Origin: Azospirillum rugosum | GTDB lineage: Bacteria; Pseudomonadota; Alphaproteobacteria; Azospirillales; Azospirillaceae | Direction of reading: 5' to 3' | Assembly (NCBI RefSeq): GCF_017876155.1 | Contig: NZ_JAGINP010000003.1 | Span: forward strand, 62,001-126,000 | DNA length: 64,000 nt | Notes under the pieces: model-generated | The model's input: only the letters and a program-made list of their open reading frames with translations | The model's database searches: none | Told to the model about the DNA's origin: nothing | Shown: positions 40,283 to 47,676 of the stretch, in pieces | Layout of the letters: each line of letters opens with the position of its first letter | Numbering within the stretch: the first letter of the stretch is position 1 | Translations under genes and position numbers: made by a program

Positions 40283-40868
40283 GGATGAGGCCCTTCAGGG
40301 ACTCCAGAGACGACAACCCCATCATAAGGGCGATGTAACCCCGGATGCTTCGGCTGCGGATCAGGAAGTCGATGTAGAGAAACATCACCAGTTCGTCGGC
40401 GTTCGACTCGCCGTTCTCGAAAATCCGGTCGCTGTCGCCGCGCAGCACGCTCGGCAGCGAGATGTCCAGCCGGTCCTTGAGCGTATTGGCCATCACGACC
40501 AGACAGCCGTTCAGGATGATGTTCCCGATCTCCGCCAGAGCGTCCTGCTCCAGGTCGACGATCTCCTCCAGGCTGAGCGCGCTGCCCAGCACGGCGCGGG
40601 CCAGTTCCAGGCTGTTGGTTTCCGGGAAGATCAGCAGCGCGCGCCCGGAGAAGGAGCCCTGGAACGACTGTTCCACCGCGACCAGGCCCGACCGTTCGCG
40701 CGTGGCCAGGAAATGGGCGGCGTCGGCGCGGCTGACGATCTCCACCGACGGCACCGACAGCAGCACCTGGTCGGTGACCATCCGGCTGAGATGGGTGGCG
40801 GCGCGCCCGACCCCCATGTTCACCAGCTCCGTCAGCGCATCGCGCTCCAGGTCGGTCAGTTCAACCAT
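40227..40868 (-). CDS. Second CheC-type phosphatase
   Basis: A 213-residue CheC/FliY-family protein. Both phosphatase motifs are present: TELVNMGVGRAATHL near residue 11 and AEIGNIILNGCL near 110, each with Glu and Asn. In the first, the usual Gly-Asn is Val-Asn. It differs clearly from the CheC at 27875. I start at ATG 40868 because the CheC fold begins there; an upstream in-frame start would add 42 residues of unrelated sequence. It leads a cheC-kinase-receiver operon, so it may reset that receiver or the CheY proteins across the convergent boundary. Confidence 0.88.
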   Translation of the reverse strand: MVELTDLERDALTELVNMGVGRAATHLSRMVTDQVLLSVPSVEIVSRADAAHFLATRERSGLVAVEQSFQGSFSGRALLIFPETNSLELARAVLGSALSLEEIVDLEQDALAEIGNIILNGCLVVMANTLKDRLDISLPSVLRGDSDRIFENGESNADELVMFLYIDFLIRSRSIRGYIALMMGLSSLESLKGLIHGFIERIASGTPHGTDGR

Positions 40869-41259
40869 GCACCGGCGCTCCAAGTCGTCCTGAAATGGTC
40901 TGCCCGTACGGGACCGTCCCGCCGCGCCAAGTATCTCGACATTTTGACCAATTTTGGACAGGAAGGCTGTAAAAATAATTCCCGTCAACGGCATATGCCG
41001 AATATGGGAGAGCTATAGCCATATCAGTGTGGCTCTGTTGTTCATGCAGCGCGCGTCAGGTTCCATTGGGCTTGCCTTGCCGGTTTACAACGTTTGTACA
41101 CCCGTTCTTGCAGTGCCTCCCCGGTCGGACTTCCTCGCCGGGATGACGGTTGGAAACGGCGGCACGGACGGGAATGATCCCCAACTCTTCCGGACGGATC
41201 GACCGTTCGCCGTTCGGTGCGGACGGGCTGCCGCCATTTCGGCGCAACCCGCCACGCCG
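40869..41259. other. Intergenic region upstream of the cheC-kinase unit
   Basis: This stretch of 391 bases is A+T-richer at 40940-41090. It contains GGCATATGCC (40990-40999), GCTATAGC (41012-41019) and the inverted pair ATATGG (41002-41007) / CCATAT (41019-41024), a compact palindromic block that may be an operator for the leftward cheC gene. TTGACG occurs on the minus strand just downstream of it. From 41100 to 41259, ahead of the argE stop, I see no feature apart from a fragment resembling the CCGGGATGACGG repeat. Confidence 0.4.
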
Positions 41260-42423
41260 CTAGGCCGCAAGACGGCGGACGAGATCCCGTATGAACCCTT
41301 CGCAGGCGGTGACCTGGGCGACGTCGATGTATTCGTTCGGCTGGTGCGCCTGGTCGATGCTGCCCGGGCCGCACAGGACGGTGGACAGGCCGGCCGCCTG
41401 GAACTGCCCGGCTTCCGCGGCGAAGGACACCATGCCGGTGTCGTTCCGCCCGGTCAGCGCGTGGCACAGCTGCGCGGCCGCCCCCGCGGGTTCCGGCGCC
41501 AAGCCGGGAACGCCGGCCAGCTGCTCGGTGCGGATGTCGCAATCGGGGCTGATGCGCCGCATCCGCGCCAGCAGACGCTCGCATTCCGCCGCGAAACGGT
41601 CGCGGTAGCGCGTCCAGTCGTCGCCGGGCAGCGGGCGGATGTCCCACAGGAAGGAACAGTGGCGGGCCGTGATGTTGGGGGCCGTGCCGCCCTCGATCGT
41701 CCCGACGTGGAGCGTCGTGAAGGGCGGGTCGAAGGCGCAGGCGGGGCCGCAGGCAGGATCAGCCGCGGCGATGTTCTCCTCCGCCATGTCGGCGATCAGG
41801 GAGACCAGCCGCGCCGCCACCGTCACCGCGCTGACGCCCCGGTCGATCTGCGAGGAGTGCACCTCGTGCCCGGTCACCGTCGTCCGCAGGACGTAGCAGC
41901 CCTTGTGCGCCAGCACCACGCCCATCGACGTCGGTTCGCCGACGATGACGGCGCTGGGGCGCGGCAGCTCCGCGGTCATCCGCTCGATCATGGCCGGCGC
42001 GCCGAGGCAGCCGACCTCCTCGTCGTAGGACAGGGCGAGGTGCAGGGGCCGCTTCAGCCCGGCCGCCAGCATCTCCGGCAGCATGGCCAGCGCCACGGCC
42101 GGGAAGCTCTTCATGTCCGCGGTGCCCCGCCCGTACAGGCGGCCGTCGCGCTCCACCATCGTGAAGGGGTCGGTGTCCCAGGGCTGGCCGTCCACCGGCA
42201 CGACGTCGGTGTGGGCGGAGAGCACCACGCCGCCTTCCACCGCCGGTCCGATCGTCGCGAACAGGTTGGCCTTGCCGCCGTCCGCGCTGGGGACGACGCG
42301 GCTTTCGACGCCGTGGCCGGCAAGATGATCGCGGACCCAGTCGATCAGCGCCATGTTCGACCGGCGCGAGACCGTGTCGAACCCGACCAGCCGGGCGATC
42401 ATCGCCTTGGAATTTTCATGCAC
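41260..42423 (-). CDS. argE: Acetylornithine deacetylase
   Basis: An M20-family zinc hydrolase that removes the acetyl group of N-acetylornithine in arginine synthesis; 387 residues from GTG 42423. Metal ligands are visible: His71 (LSAHTDVVPVDG), Asp103 (GRGTADMKSF), catalytic Glu135 and ligand Glu136 (SYDEEVGCLG), Glu163 (VGEPTSM) and the C-terminal His in AHQPNEYI. The dimerisation (lid) domain lies between. GTG 42423 gives the usual family length; a GTG at 42462 would add 13 residues. Substrate is assigned from overall similarity to ArgE rather than DapE. Confidence 0.9.
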   Translation of the reverse strand: MHENSKAMIARLVGFDTVSRRSNMALIDWVRDHLAGHGVESRVVPSADGGKANLFATIGPAVEGGVVLSAHTDVVPVDGQPWDTDPFTMVERDGRLYGRGTADMKSFPAVALAMLPEMLAAGLKRPLHLALSYDEEVGCLGAPAMIERMTAELPRPSAVIVGEPTSMGVVLAHKGCYVLRTTVTGHEVHSSQIDRGVSAVTVAARLVSLIADMAEENIAAADPACGPACAFDPPFTTLHVGTIEGGTAPNITARHCSFLWDIRPLPGDDWTRYRDRFAAECERLLARMRRISPDCDIRTEQLAGVPGLAPEPAGAAAQLCHALTGRNDTGMVSFAAEAGQFQAAGLSTVLCGPGSIDQAHQPNEYIDVAQVTACEGFIRDLVRRLAA

Positions 42424-42518
42424 CCTGGAAGATCCGTTTTGGAACCCGGCCCGTATCCGCACCGGTGTGATATTCTTTAGACCCTAAACACTGGCCCCTG
42501 CATCCCCCTTTGTCAAAT

Positions 42519-42559
42519 GCGACATCCCCGCGGCGCCGAAAACGCCGCAGGGATGTCGC
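42519..42559. terminator. Long hairpin between argE and the upstream hypothetical gene
   Basis: GCGACATCCC pairs perfectly with GGGATGTCGC, and an inner GCGGCG/CGCCGC pair extends the stem around CCGAAAA. It sits 53 bases after the stop of the leftward gene at 42613-42960. No T-tract follows, so termination is likely but not certain. Confidence 0.5.
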
Positions 42560-42612
42560 GACTTGCGGGGGTGGGGCGTGTGGTCCGGCGAGCGGCTGGA
42601 CGGACCTGGGGG

Positions 42613-42960
42613 TCAGGCCGCCGTCCAGACCTTTTCCGTCAGGACCGTGCGCACCAGGGTGAGGGCGCTTTCCGCGCTTTCCCGCCCGTCGAGCTTGGAG
42701 GCCAGCGCCTCGATCTGCGGGGCGGGCATGGTGGAGCGCAGCCGGCGCACGGTGTCGGTCAGGTGGCGTTTGGCGAAGCGCGCCTGGTTGCCCCGTTCGG
42801 ACAGTTCCTGGAAGGCCTGCCGCCGCGTCGCGGCGTCGCGTCCGGCGCTGGCCGCGGACGCCCGCTCGGCCGCTGCGGCTAAGTCGTTGTTCGCTTGAAG
42901 ATACTTGGTGATCGCCTCGGTGAGGATCCGGTTGGCTTGCATCAAGGGATCAAGGGACAT
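42613..42960 (-). CDS. Hypothetical alpha-helical protein
   Basis: A 115-residue soluble protein rich in Ala, Arg and Gln, predicted all-helical (AITKYLQANNDLAAAAERAS; ALTLVRTVLTEKVWTAA at the end). No family recognised. It lies upstream of argE on the same strand, separated by a strong hairpin. It is probably real, given normal codon use and an AAAGAG before ATG 42960. Confidence 0.6.
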   Translation of the reverse strand: MSLDPLMQANRILTEAITKYLQANNDLAAAAERASAASAGRDAATRRQAFQELSERGNQARFAKRHLTDTVRRLRSTMPAPQIEALASKLDGRESAESALTLVRTVLTEKVWTAA

Positions 42961-43291
42961 GCGATGGACTCTTTGCCTTCTGTGATGGCGCCGGGTCGGG
43001 GCGGCCCAATGCCCAGTTGGTTTGGTGAAAACTAAATTCAGCGAATGCCGATGTTCAACCCGGCGAAGTGTCCTATGCGGACCGGGTCGCGATCCCTGGG
43101 TGCCACCATCGCCCCCCGACCTACCACGTGTCGCCGCCTCTGGAGGCGCGAGAATATAGGACCATATGATTTAAGGAACGGTTTTTTTGTATACTGTCGT
43201 CTGTCACATAGACCGGGAACTCAGCGGCACAGCCGTCGTTTTTCTCAAGCGTCGTGGTTTCTGCGGCCAAAGCCCAATTGGAGACTGAAGA
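42961..43291. other. Intergenic region ahead of the DUF2934 gene
   Basis: This 331-base divergent gap becomes A+T-rich between 43150 and 43215. It holds GGAAC at 43175-43179 followed after 18 bases by CGTC, a loose EcfG-like pair, and an overlapping TATACT at 43190-43195 that could be a sigma-70 -10 box. Nothing recognisable lies between 42961 and 43150. Confidence 0.4.
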
Positions 43292-43876
43292 ATGCAAGGC
43301 GATCGCGAGGAACGGATCCGCCGTCGCGCCTACCAGATCTGGGAGCGCGAAGGGCACCCGGAGGGGCGTGGTGAGGCTCATTGGGCGCAGGCTTGCGCCG
43401 AAATCGATGCCGAAGACAAGGCGTCGATCGTCGAGAAGGCGGTCGACGCCGGAGCCGGCGTGGTGACGAAGGTGGTGCGCCGCACCAAGAAGGCGGCCAC
43501 GCAGGCGATCGGCGCCGGCCTGAACGCCGTCGTGGACGTGGTGGAGGAGGCGCTGGCCCCGAAGAAGACCCGCGCCCGCAAGTCCAAGGACGAGGCCGGC
43601 AAGCCGGACCCCGCGAAGGCGGAAGCGGCCCCGGCACCCGCGGCGGAGCCCGCCAAGGCGGCGAAGGGCGGCAAGAAGAGCCAGCTTCCGGTGCCCGAGA
43701 CCGGCACCCGCGCCGTCGCCAAGACCGAGGACATGGACAGCGCCGAGAAGGCGATGAAGCCGGCGCGCGGCAAGGCCGGCAAGTCGGTGAAGCCGGAGGA
43801 CGACAAGCAGCCGGAAGCGTCCGCGAAGCCCCGCCGCAAGTCGGCCGCCGGGCAGAACACCGAAGCGGCTCATTGA
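43292..43876 (+). CDS. DUF2934 domain protein with a Lys/Ala-rich tail
   Basis: A 194-residue protein. The N-terminal DUF2934 motif is plain (RRRAYQIWEREGHPEGRGE followed by HWAQACAEI, residues 9-38). After ~45 it is an Ala/Lys/Pro/Glu-rich low-complexity tail resembling histone H1-like or DNA-binding tails (KKTRARKSKDEAGKPDPAKA, KPARGKAGKSVKPEDDKQPE). DUF2934 proteins are common and of unknown function; the basic tail suggests binding to nucleic acid or another polyanion. The possible stress promoter at 43175 fits. A bidirectional terminator follows. Confidence 0.85.
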   Translation: MQGDREERIRRRAYQIWEREGHPEGRGEAHWAQACAEIDAEDKASIVEKAVDAGAGVVTKVVRRTKKAATQAIGAGLNAVVDVVEEALAPKKTRARKSKDEAGKPDPAKAEAAPAPAAEPAKAAKGGKKSQLPVPETGTRAVAKTEDMDSAEKAMKPARGKAGKSVKPEDDKQPEASAKPRRKSAAGQNTEAAH

Positions 43877-43886
43877 GACGGTCGGA

Positions 43887-43918
43887 AAGCCCCTCTTCCC
43901 ACCTTGGGAGAGGGGCTT
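43887..43918. terminator. Bidirectional terminator between the DUF2934 and GH4 genes
   Basis: AAGCCCCTCTTCCC pairs with GGGAGAGGGGCTT (one bulged T) around ACCTT; the plus strand continues CGTTTTC and the minus strand TTCCG. It lies between two convergent genes and belongs to the CCCTCTCC repeat family. Confidence 0.7.
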
Positions 43919-43928
43919 CGTTTTCCCG

Positions 43929-45221
43929 TTACACGCAGGGCCGGATGTAGGGGCGGTTCGCCTCCCACAGTTCGTCCAGGATCTTGACGGCGGCGTCGGT
44001 GGAGTTGATCACCGGGTCGATCAACAACGCTTGAAGCGCCAGCTCTTTCGAGGCGTGCACCGCGGCCTCGACGGCAAGCTGCTGCACGCCCGCCTGGACC
44101 GCCAGCAGCTTGGCGATCGGGTCGGGCAGGGGACCCAGGGAGATGGGGTGGACGCCGGCCGCGTCGGCCAGCAGCGGCACCTCCACAGCCAGATCCGGGG
44201 CCAAGTTCGGGATGACGCCCCGGTTGAGGACGATGCCCGATTCGATGAAGCGCTTCTGGTTGTGCAGCACGCCGGCCATCAGCTGGACGGCCCGCTCGCC
44301 CCAGGAAGGCTGGGTCCAGTCGTCGGGGATCGGGGTGGTGCCGGCGATGACGCCGTCCATCAGCCCGTTCAGGATGCCGCGCCCGCGTTCGTCCTCGGCG
44401 AAGTCGAAGCCGTGCTCCCCGCCCTCCCAGCCGTAGGGGAGGTATTCGCCCATATGGTCGTCGCTGCAGGTCGGCCACAGGCCGAAGGCGTGGAACATGC
44501 GCCGGGTCAGCGGCGTGAAGGCCGGGTCGTGCGTCTTCTCCTTCTCGCGCAGCAACGGGTAGAGGTCGCGCCCGGTGGCCTTGTCGCGGATGTGCATCAG
44601 CCATTGGAAATGGTTCAGCCCGGCGCCCCAGACCTCCACGTCCTTCTCGGCCATTCCCAGAATCTGGCAGACGAACCAGCGCGCCAGGAAGACGCCGTGG
44701 CACAGGCCGAGCGTCTTGACGCTGCTGTATTTGGACAGGCCCAGGACGACGCGGCTTTCCGGGTTCGACAGGTTGATGAACAGCGCCTCGGGGCACAGTT
44801 CCTCCACATCGCGGGCGAAGTCGAAGATCAGCGGAAGCGTGCGCAGCGTGAAGAACAGGCCGCCGGGACCGCCGTTCTCGCCCAGCGTGTGGCGGATCCC
44901 GTGCTTCTTCGGAACCTCGAAGTCCAGCCTCCACAGGCGGTTGCGGTCGATGGCGACGGAGTTCACGACGAACTCCGCCCCGGCCAGGGCGGCGCGGCGG
45001 TCGGTCGTCTGCTCGATGACGATGCCGGCCCCGCCCTTGTCGTTGAGGACGCGGGCGAGCGCCGTCATGCGCTCCAGCGCCTCCGGATTGGTGTCGACCA
45101 GCGTCAACGTGCTGCCGGCCAGCTCGCGCGTGGTGAAAAGGTCGCGGTACATGCTGAGCCCGAAGGCCGCGCTGCCAGCGCCCAGGAAGACGATCTTGGT
45201 GGTTTTCGGGTTTGAGAGCAT
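43929..45221 (-). CDS. Glycoside hydrolase family 4 (alpha-galactosidase/alpha-glucosidase type)
   Basis: An NAD- and Mn-dependent glycosidase of 430 residues. Seen: NAD-binding [13 protein letters not shown] (residues 12-24), NSV/IDRNRL segment (~90), LSNP (151-154), the metal-binding Cys174-His175 in GLCHGVF and GLNHFQW (His204). These are the hallmarks of GH4. The exact sugar (alpha-galactoside as in MelA is most similar) cannot be read from sequence. ATG 45221 is chosen for GGGAGG just upstream. It is divergent from the GH1 gene at 45411 and probably shares its control region. Confidence 0.9.
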   Translation of the reverse strand: MLSNPKTTKIVFLGAGSAAFGLSMYRDLFTTRELAGSTLTLVDTNPEALERMTALARVLNDKGGAGIVIEQTTDRRAALAGAEFVVNSVAIDRNRLWRLDFEVPKKHGIRHTLGENGGPGGLFFTLRTLPLIFDFARDVEELCPEALFINLSNPESRVVLGLSKYSSVKTLGLCHGVFLARWFVCQILGMAEKDVEVWGAGLNHFQWLMHIRDKATGRDLYPLLREKEKTHDPAFTPLTRRMFHAFGLWPTCSDDHMGEYLPYGWEGGEHGFDFAEDERGRGILNGLMDGVIAGTTPIPDDWTQPSWGERAVQLMAGVLHNQKRFIESGIVLNRGVIPNLAPDLAVEVPLLADAAGVHPISLGPLPDPIAKLLAVQAGVQQLAVEAAVHASKELALQALLIDPVINSTDAAVKILDELWEANRPYIRPCV

Positions 45222-45410
45222 AGAGCGCCTCCCATTGGCGGGAAGGAGGGCCTGCCGTCGAGTCCCGCCGATCACGCAGCCCTGCCGCCGTGAGGCAAGT
45301 ATACTCTTGTTAACCCGAAGAGACTATAACCAAAGAACAGAACAAAGGCGGTCGCGCCTTCTGCGCCGCAACATCGCGGGTGCAGCATTACACTTTAAGG
45401 GAGTCTCGCC
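45222..45410. promoter_or_regulatory. Shared promoter region of the divergent GH4 and GH1 genes
   Basis: An A+T-rich core at 45298-45340 contains a leftward TATACT (minus strand, 45299-45304), a rightward TATAAC and the inverted pair CTCTT...AAGAG around TTAACCCG. The arrangement suits a single sugar-responsive repressor controlling both glycosidases; no such regulator gene is adjacent. Confidence 0.35.
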
Positions 45411-46742
45411 ATGGCACCCTTCACCTTTCCCCGGGATTTCCTGTGGGGCGCCTCCACCGCCGCCTACCAGATCGAGGGGGCCATTCATGAGGATGGCCGC
45501 GGTCCCTGCGTGTGGGACATCTTCACCGCGGCCGGGCGCATCCAGGACGGCAGCAGCGCCGCCGTCGCCTGCGACCATTACCACCGCTGGCCGGAGGACG
45601 TGGCGCTGCTGAAGGCGGCGGGCTTCAACGCCTACCGCTTCTCCATCGCCTGGCCGCGCGTCCTGCCGACGGGGTCGGGCGCCGTGAACCGGGCAGGGCT
45701 GGACTTCTACGACCGGCTGGTGGACGCGGTGCTGGAGGCCGGGATCCGGCCCATGGCCTGCCTCTACCACTGGGACCTGCCGCAGCCGCTGGAAGATCGT
45801 GGCGGCTGGCAGGGGCGGGAGATCATCGGGCCCTTCGCCGACTACGCGCGAATCGTCACGGCGCGGCTGGCCGACCGGGTCAAGGACTGGATGATGCTGA
45901 ACGAGCCCAACGTGGTCGCCACCCACGGCTACGGCACGGGGGAGCACGCGCCCGGCCACAAGCTGGGCGAGGTCGGCATCCTGCGCGCGCTGCACCACCA
46001 GAACCTCGCCCAGGGTGCGGCGCTGCGGGCCATCGCGGCGGAGCATTCCGGGCTGACGCTCGGCACCGTGATCAACCTCCAGCCCTGCCGGGCGGAAAGC
46101 GACCGGCCGGAGGACGTCGCCGCGGCGGCGCGCTGGGACGCGGTGTGGAACCGCGTGGCGCTGGACGGTGTGATGCGCGGCAAAATCCCGGACCTGATGG
46201 CCGAGCGGATGAAGGACTTCGTCCTGCCCGGCGACGAGGAGGCGATCCGCTACCCCATCGACCTCCTGGGCATCAACTACTACTCCCGCATGACCATGAA
46301 GCACGAGGCGGGGCACCCCTTCGACGTCTGGTGGGGCGACGCCCATTGCGACCGCTGGACCGCAATGGCCTGGCCGGTGCAGCCGGACGGGCTCTACGAC
46401 CTGCTGATGGAGTTCAAGCGCGACTACGGCAATCCCGCTGTCTTCGTGGCGGAGAACGGCGCCGCCTACGACGACGTGGTCGGGCCGGACGGGGCAATCC
46501 ACGACGCGGAGCGGGTGGCCTTCCTGCGCGACCATGTGGCGGAGGTCGGCCGGGCCTTGCAGCAGGGCTGCAACGTCAAGGGCTACCTGTGCTGGAGCCT
46601 GCTGGACAACTTCGAATGGGCTTTCGGCCTGAACAAGCGCTTCGGCATCGTGCGCGTCGACTACGACACGCTGAAACGCACGCCGAAGGACAGCTACCGC
46701 TTCCTGAGCGAGGTCGCGAAGAGCGGGCGGCTGCCGGCGTAA
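45411..46742 (+). CDS. Beta-glucosidase, GH1 (canonical catalytic residues)
   Basis: A cytosolic retaining beta-glycosidase of 443 residues. Seen: FLWGASTAAYQIEGA at the N-terminus, Gln20, the HW motif at 120-121 (YHWDLPQ), acid/base Glu165 in LNEPN, nucleophile Glu348 in VAENG and WSLLDNFEWAFG with the aglycone Trp. Length and motifs are normal for bacterial GH1. It is divergent from the GH4 gene. Unlike the two GH1 paralogues at 55399 and 56880 it keeps the NEP motif. Confidence 0.95.
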   Translation: MAPFTFPRDFLWGASTAAYQIEGAIHEDGRGPCVWDIFTAAGRIQDGSSAAVACDHYHRWPEDVALLKAAGFNAYRFSIAWPRVLPTGSGAVNRAGLDFYDRLVDAVLEAGIRPMACLYHWDLPQPLEDRGGWQGREIIGPFADYARIVTARLADRVKDWMMLNEPNVVATHGYGTGEHAPGHKLGEVGILRALHHQNLAQGAALRAIAAEHSGLTLGTVINLQPCRAESDRPEDVAAAARWDAVWNRVALDGVMRGKIPDLMAERMKDFVLPGDEEAIRYPIDLLGINYYSRMTMKHEAGHPFDVWWGDAHCDRWTAMAWPVQPDGLYDLLMEFKRDYGNPAVFVAENGAAYDDVVGPDGAIHDAERVAFLRDHVAEVGRALQQGCNVKGYLCWSLLDNFEWAFGLNKRFGIVRVDYDTLKRTPKDSYRFLSEVAKSGRLPA

Positions 46743-46873
46743 CGGGACGGTGGCGCCGCGGGCGTTGCGATGCACATCGCGGCGCCGCATAAAAGGCGTG
46801 GCAGCGGTGCCCTTCGACGGCGGCGCTGTCACGCCAAAAGATCATCGTCCGTGCGGAACGGTTGGAAGCAGCG

Positions 46874-47503
46874 ATGCCCGAAAACGATCTGAGTCGCTAT
46901 GCGCGTCTGGACGACTTCCTTCGCAAAATCCGGAAGGACGTTTATCCCGAGCCTCAGCACCCCATGCACACGACCATAACGCAGCGGATGATCGACCATC
47001 TCTTCGGGAAGTACCCGGAGGCCAACGGTCGAATTCTGGATGTCGGGTGCGGGCAGGGCGCCGCGCTGGAGGAGTTCAGGAAGCGTGGGGCGCAGCCGGT
47101 CGGAATCGCGCTTGGCGAGGACTGCGAGATATGCCGGGCCAACGGCTTCGACGTTCATGAGATGGACCAGTCGTTCCTGGATTTTCCGGATCGGTCCTTT
47201 GATACGGTGTGGTGTCGGCACGCCTTGGAGCACAGCGTGCTGCCGCACTTCACCCTGCACGGCTTTCACCGCGTGCTGCGCCCCGGCGGATATCTGTATG
47301 TGGAGGTCCCCGCCCCGGACACCGCCTGCCGGCATCAGGAAAACCAGAACCATTACAGCGTGATGGGACCCAGCATGTGGGTGGAGTTGATCAAGAGAAA
47401 CGGGTTCGCTCTGCTGGACGCCATCAGCATCGATTTTGAAACGGGGATGGGCCCCGATGTTTATCATTCCTTCATAGCGCAAAAAATGCGTGATCCGGAG
47501 TAG
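46874..47503 (+). CDS. SAM-dependent methyltransferase (glycan-cluster type)
   Basis: A 209-residue class I methyltransferase. Motif I is ILDVGCGQGAALEEF (~residue 53), followed by a strand 2 whose end departs from the usual acidic pattern (VGIALGEDCE), motif II SFDTVWCRHALEHS and motif III LRPGGYLYVEVPAP. The HALEH motif is common among methyltransferases acting on sugars or lipids. ATG 46874 is used; TTG 46862 is possible. It leads into the glycosyltransferase gene, which suggests modification of a surface glycan, but the substrate is unknown. Base composition is a little lower in GC than its neighbours. Confidence 0.8.
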   Translation: MPENDLSRYARLDDFLRKIRKDVYPEPQHPMHTTITQRMIDHLFGKYPEANGRILDVGCGQGAALEEFRKRGAQPVGIALGEDCEICRANGFDVHEMDQSFLDFPDRSFDTVWCRHALEHSVLPHFTLHGFHRVLRPGGYLYVEVPAPDTACRHQENQNHYSVMGPSMWVELIKRNGFALLDAISIDFETGMGPDVYHSFIAQKMRDPE

Positions 47504-47676
47504 CCGGCGGAGGGACGACGCAATGTTTCCGCCCTCTCCCGGACGGAGATTTGCAGGACCGCAGGACTTTGCAACGAAACTATAAATAATACGCGATCGC
47601 GCATCCCGGAATTATCACATGCCGGGCAAGCGTGGGCGGCGCTAATCAGGATGCGGTGCCACTGCTGCGTCCGGTC

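Noticed and set aside
41042..41647. Minus-strand frame overlapping the end of argE
   Set aside because: Arg/Pro-rich shadow translation in another frame of argE with no family resemblance.
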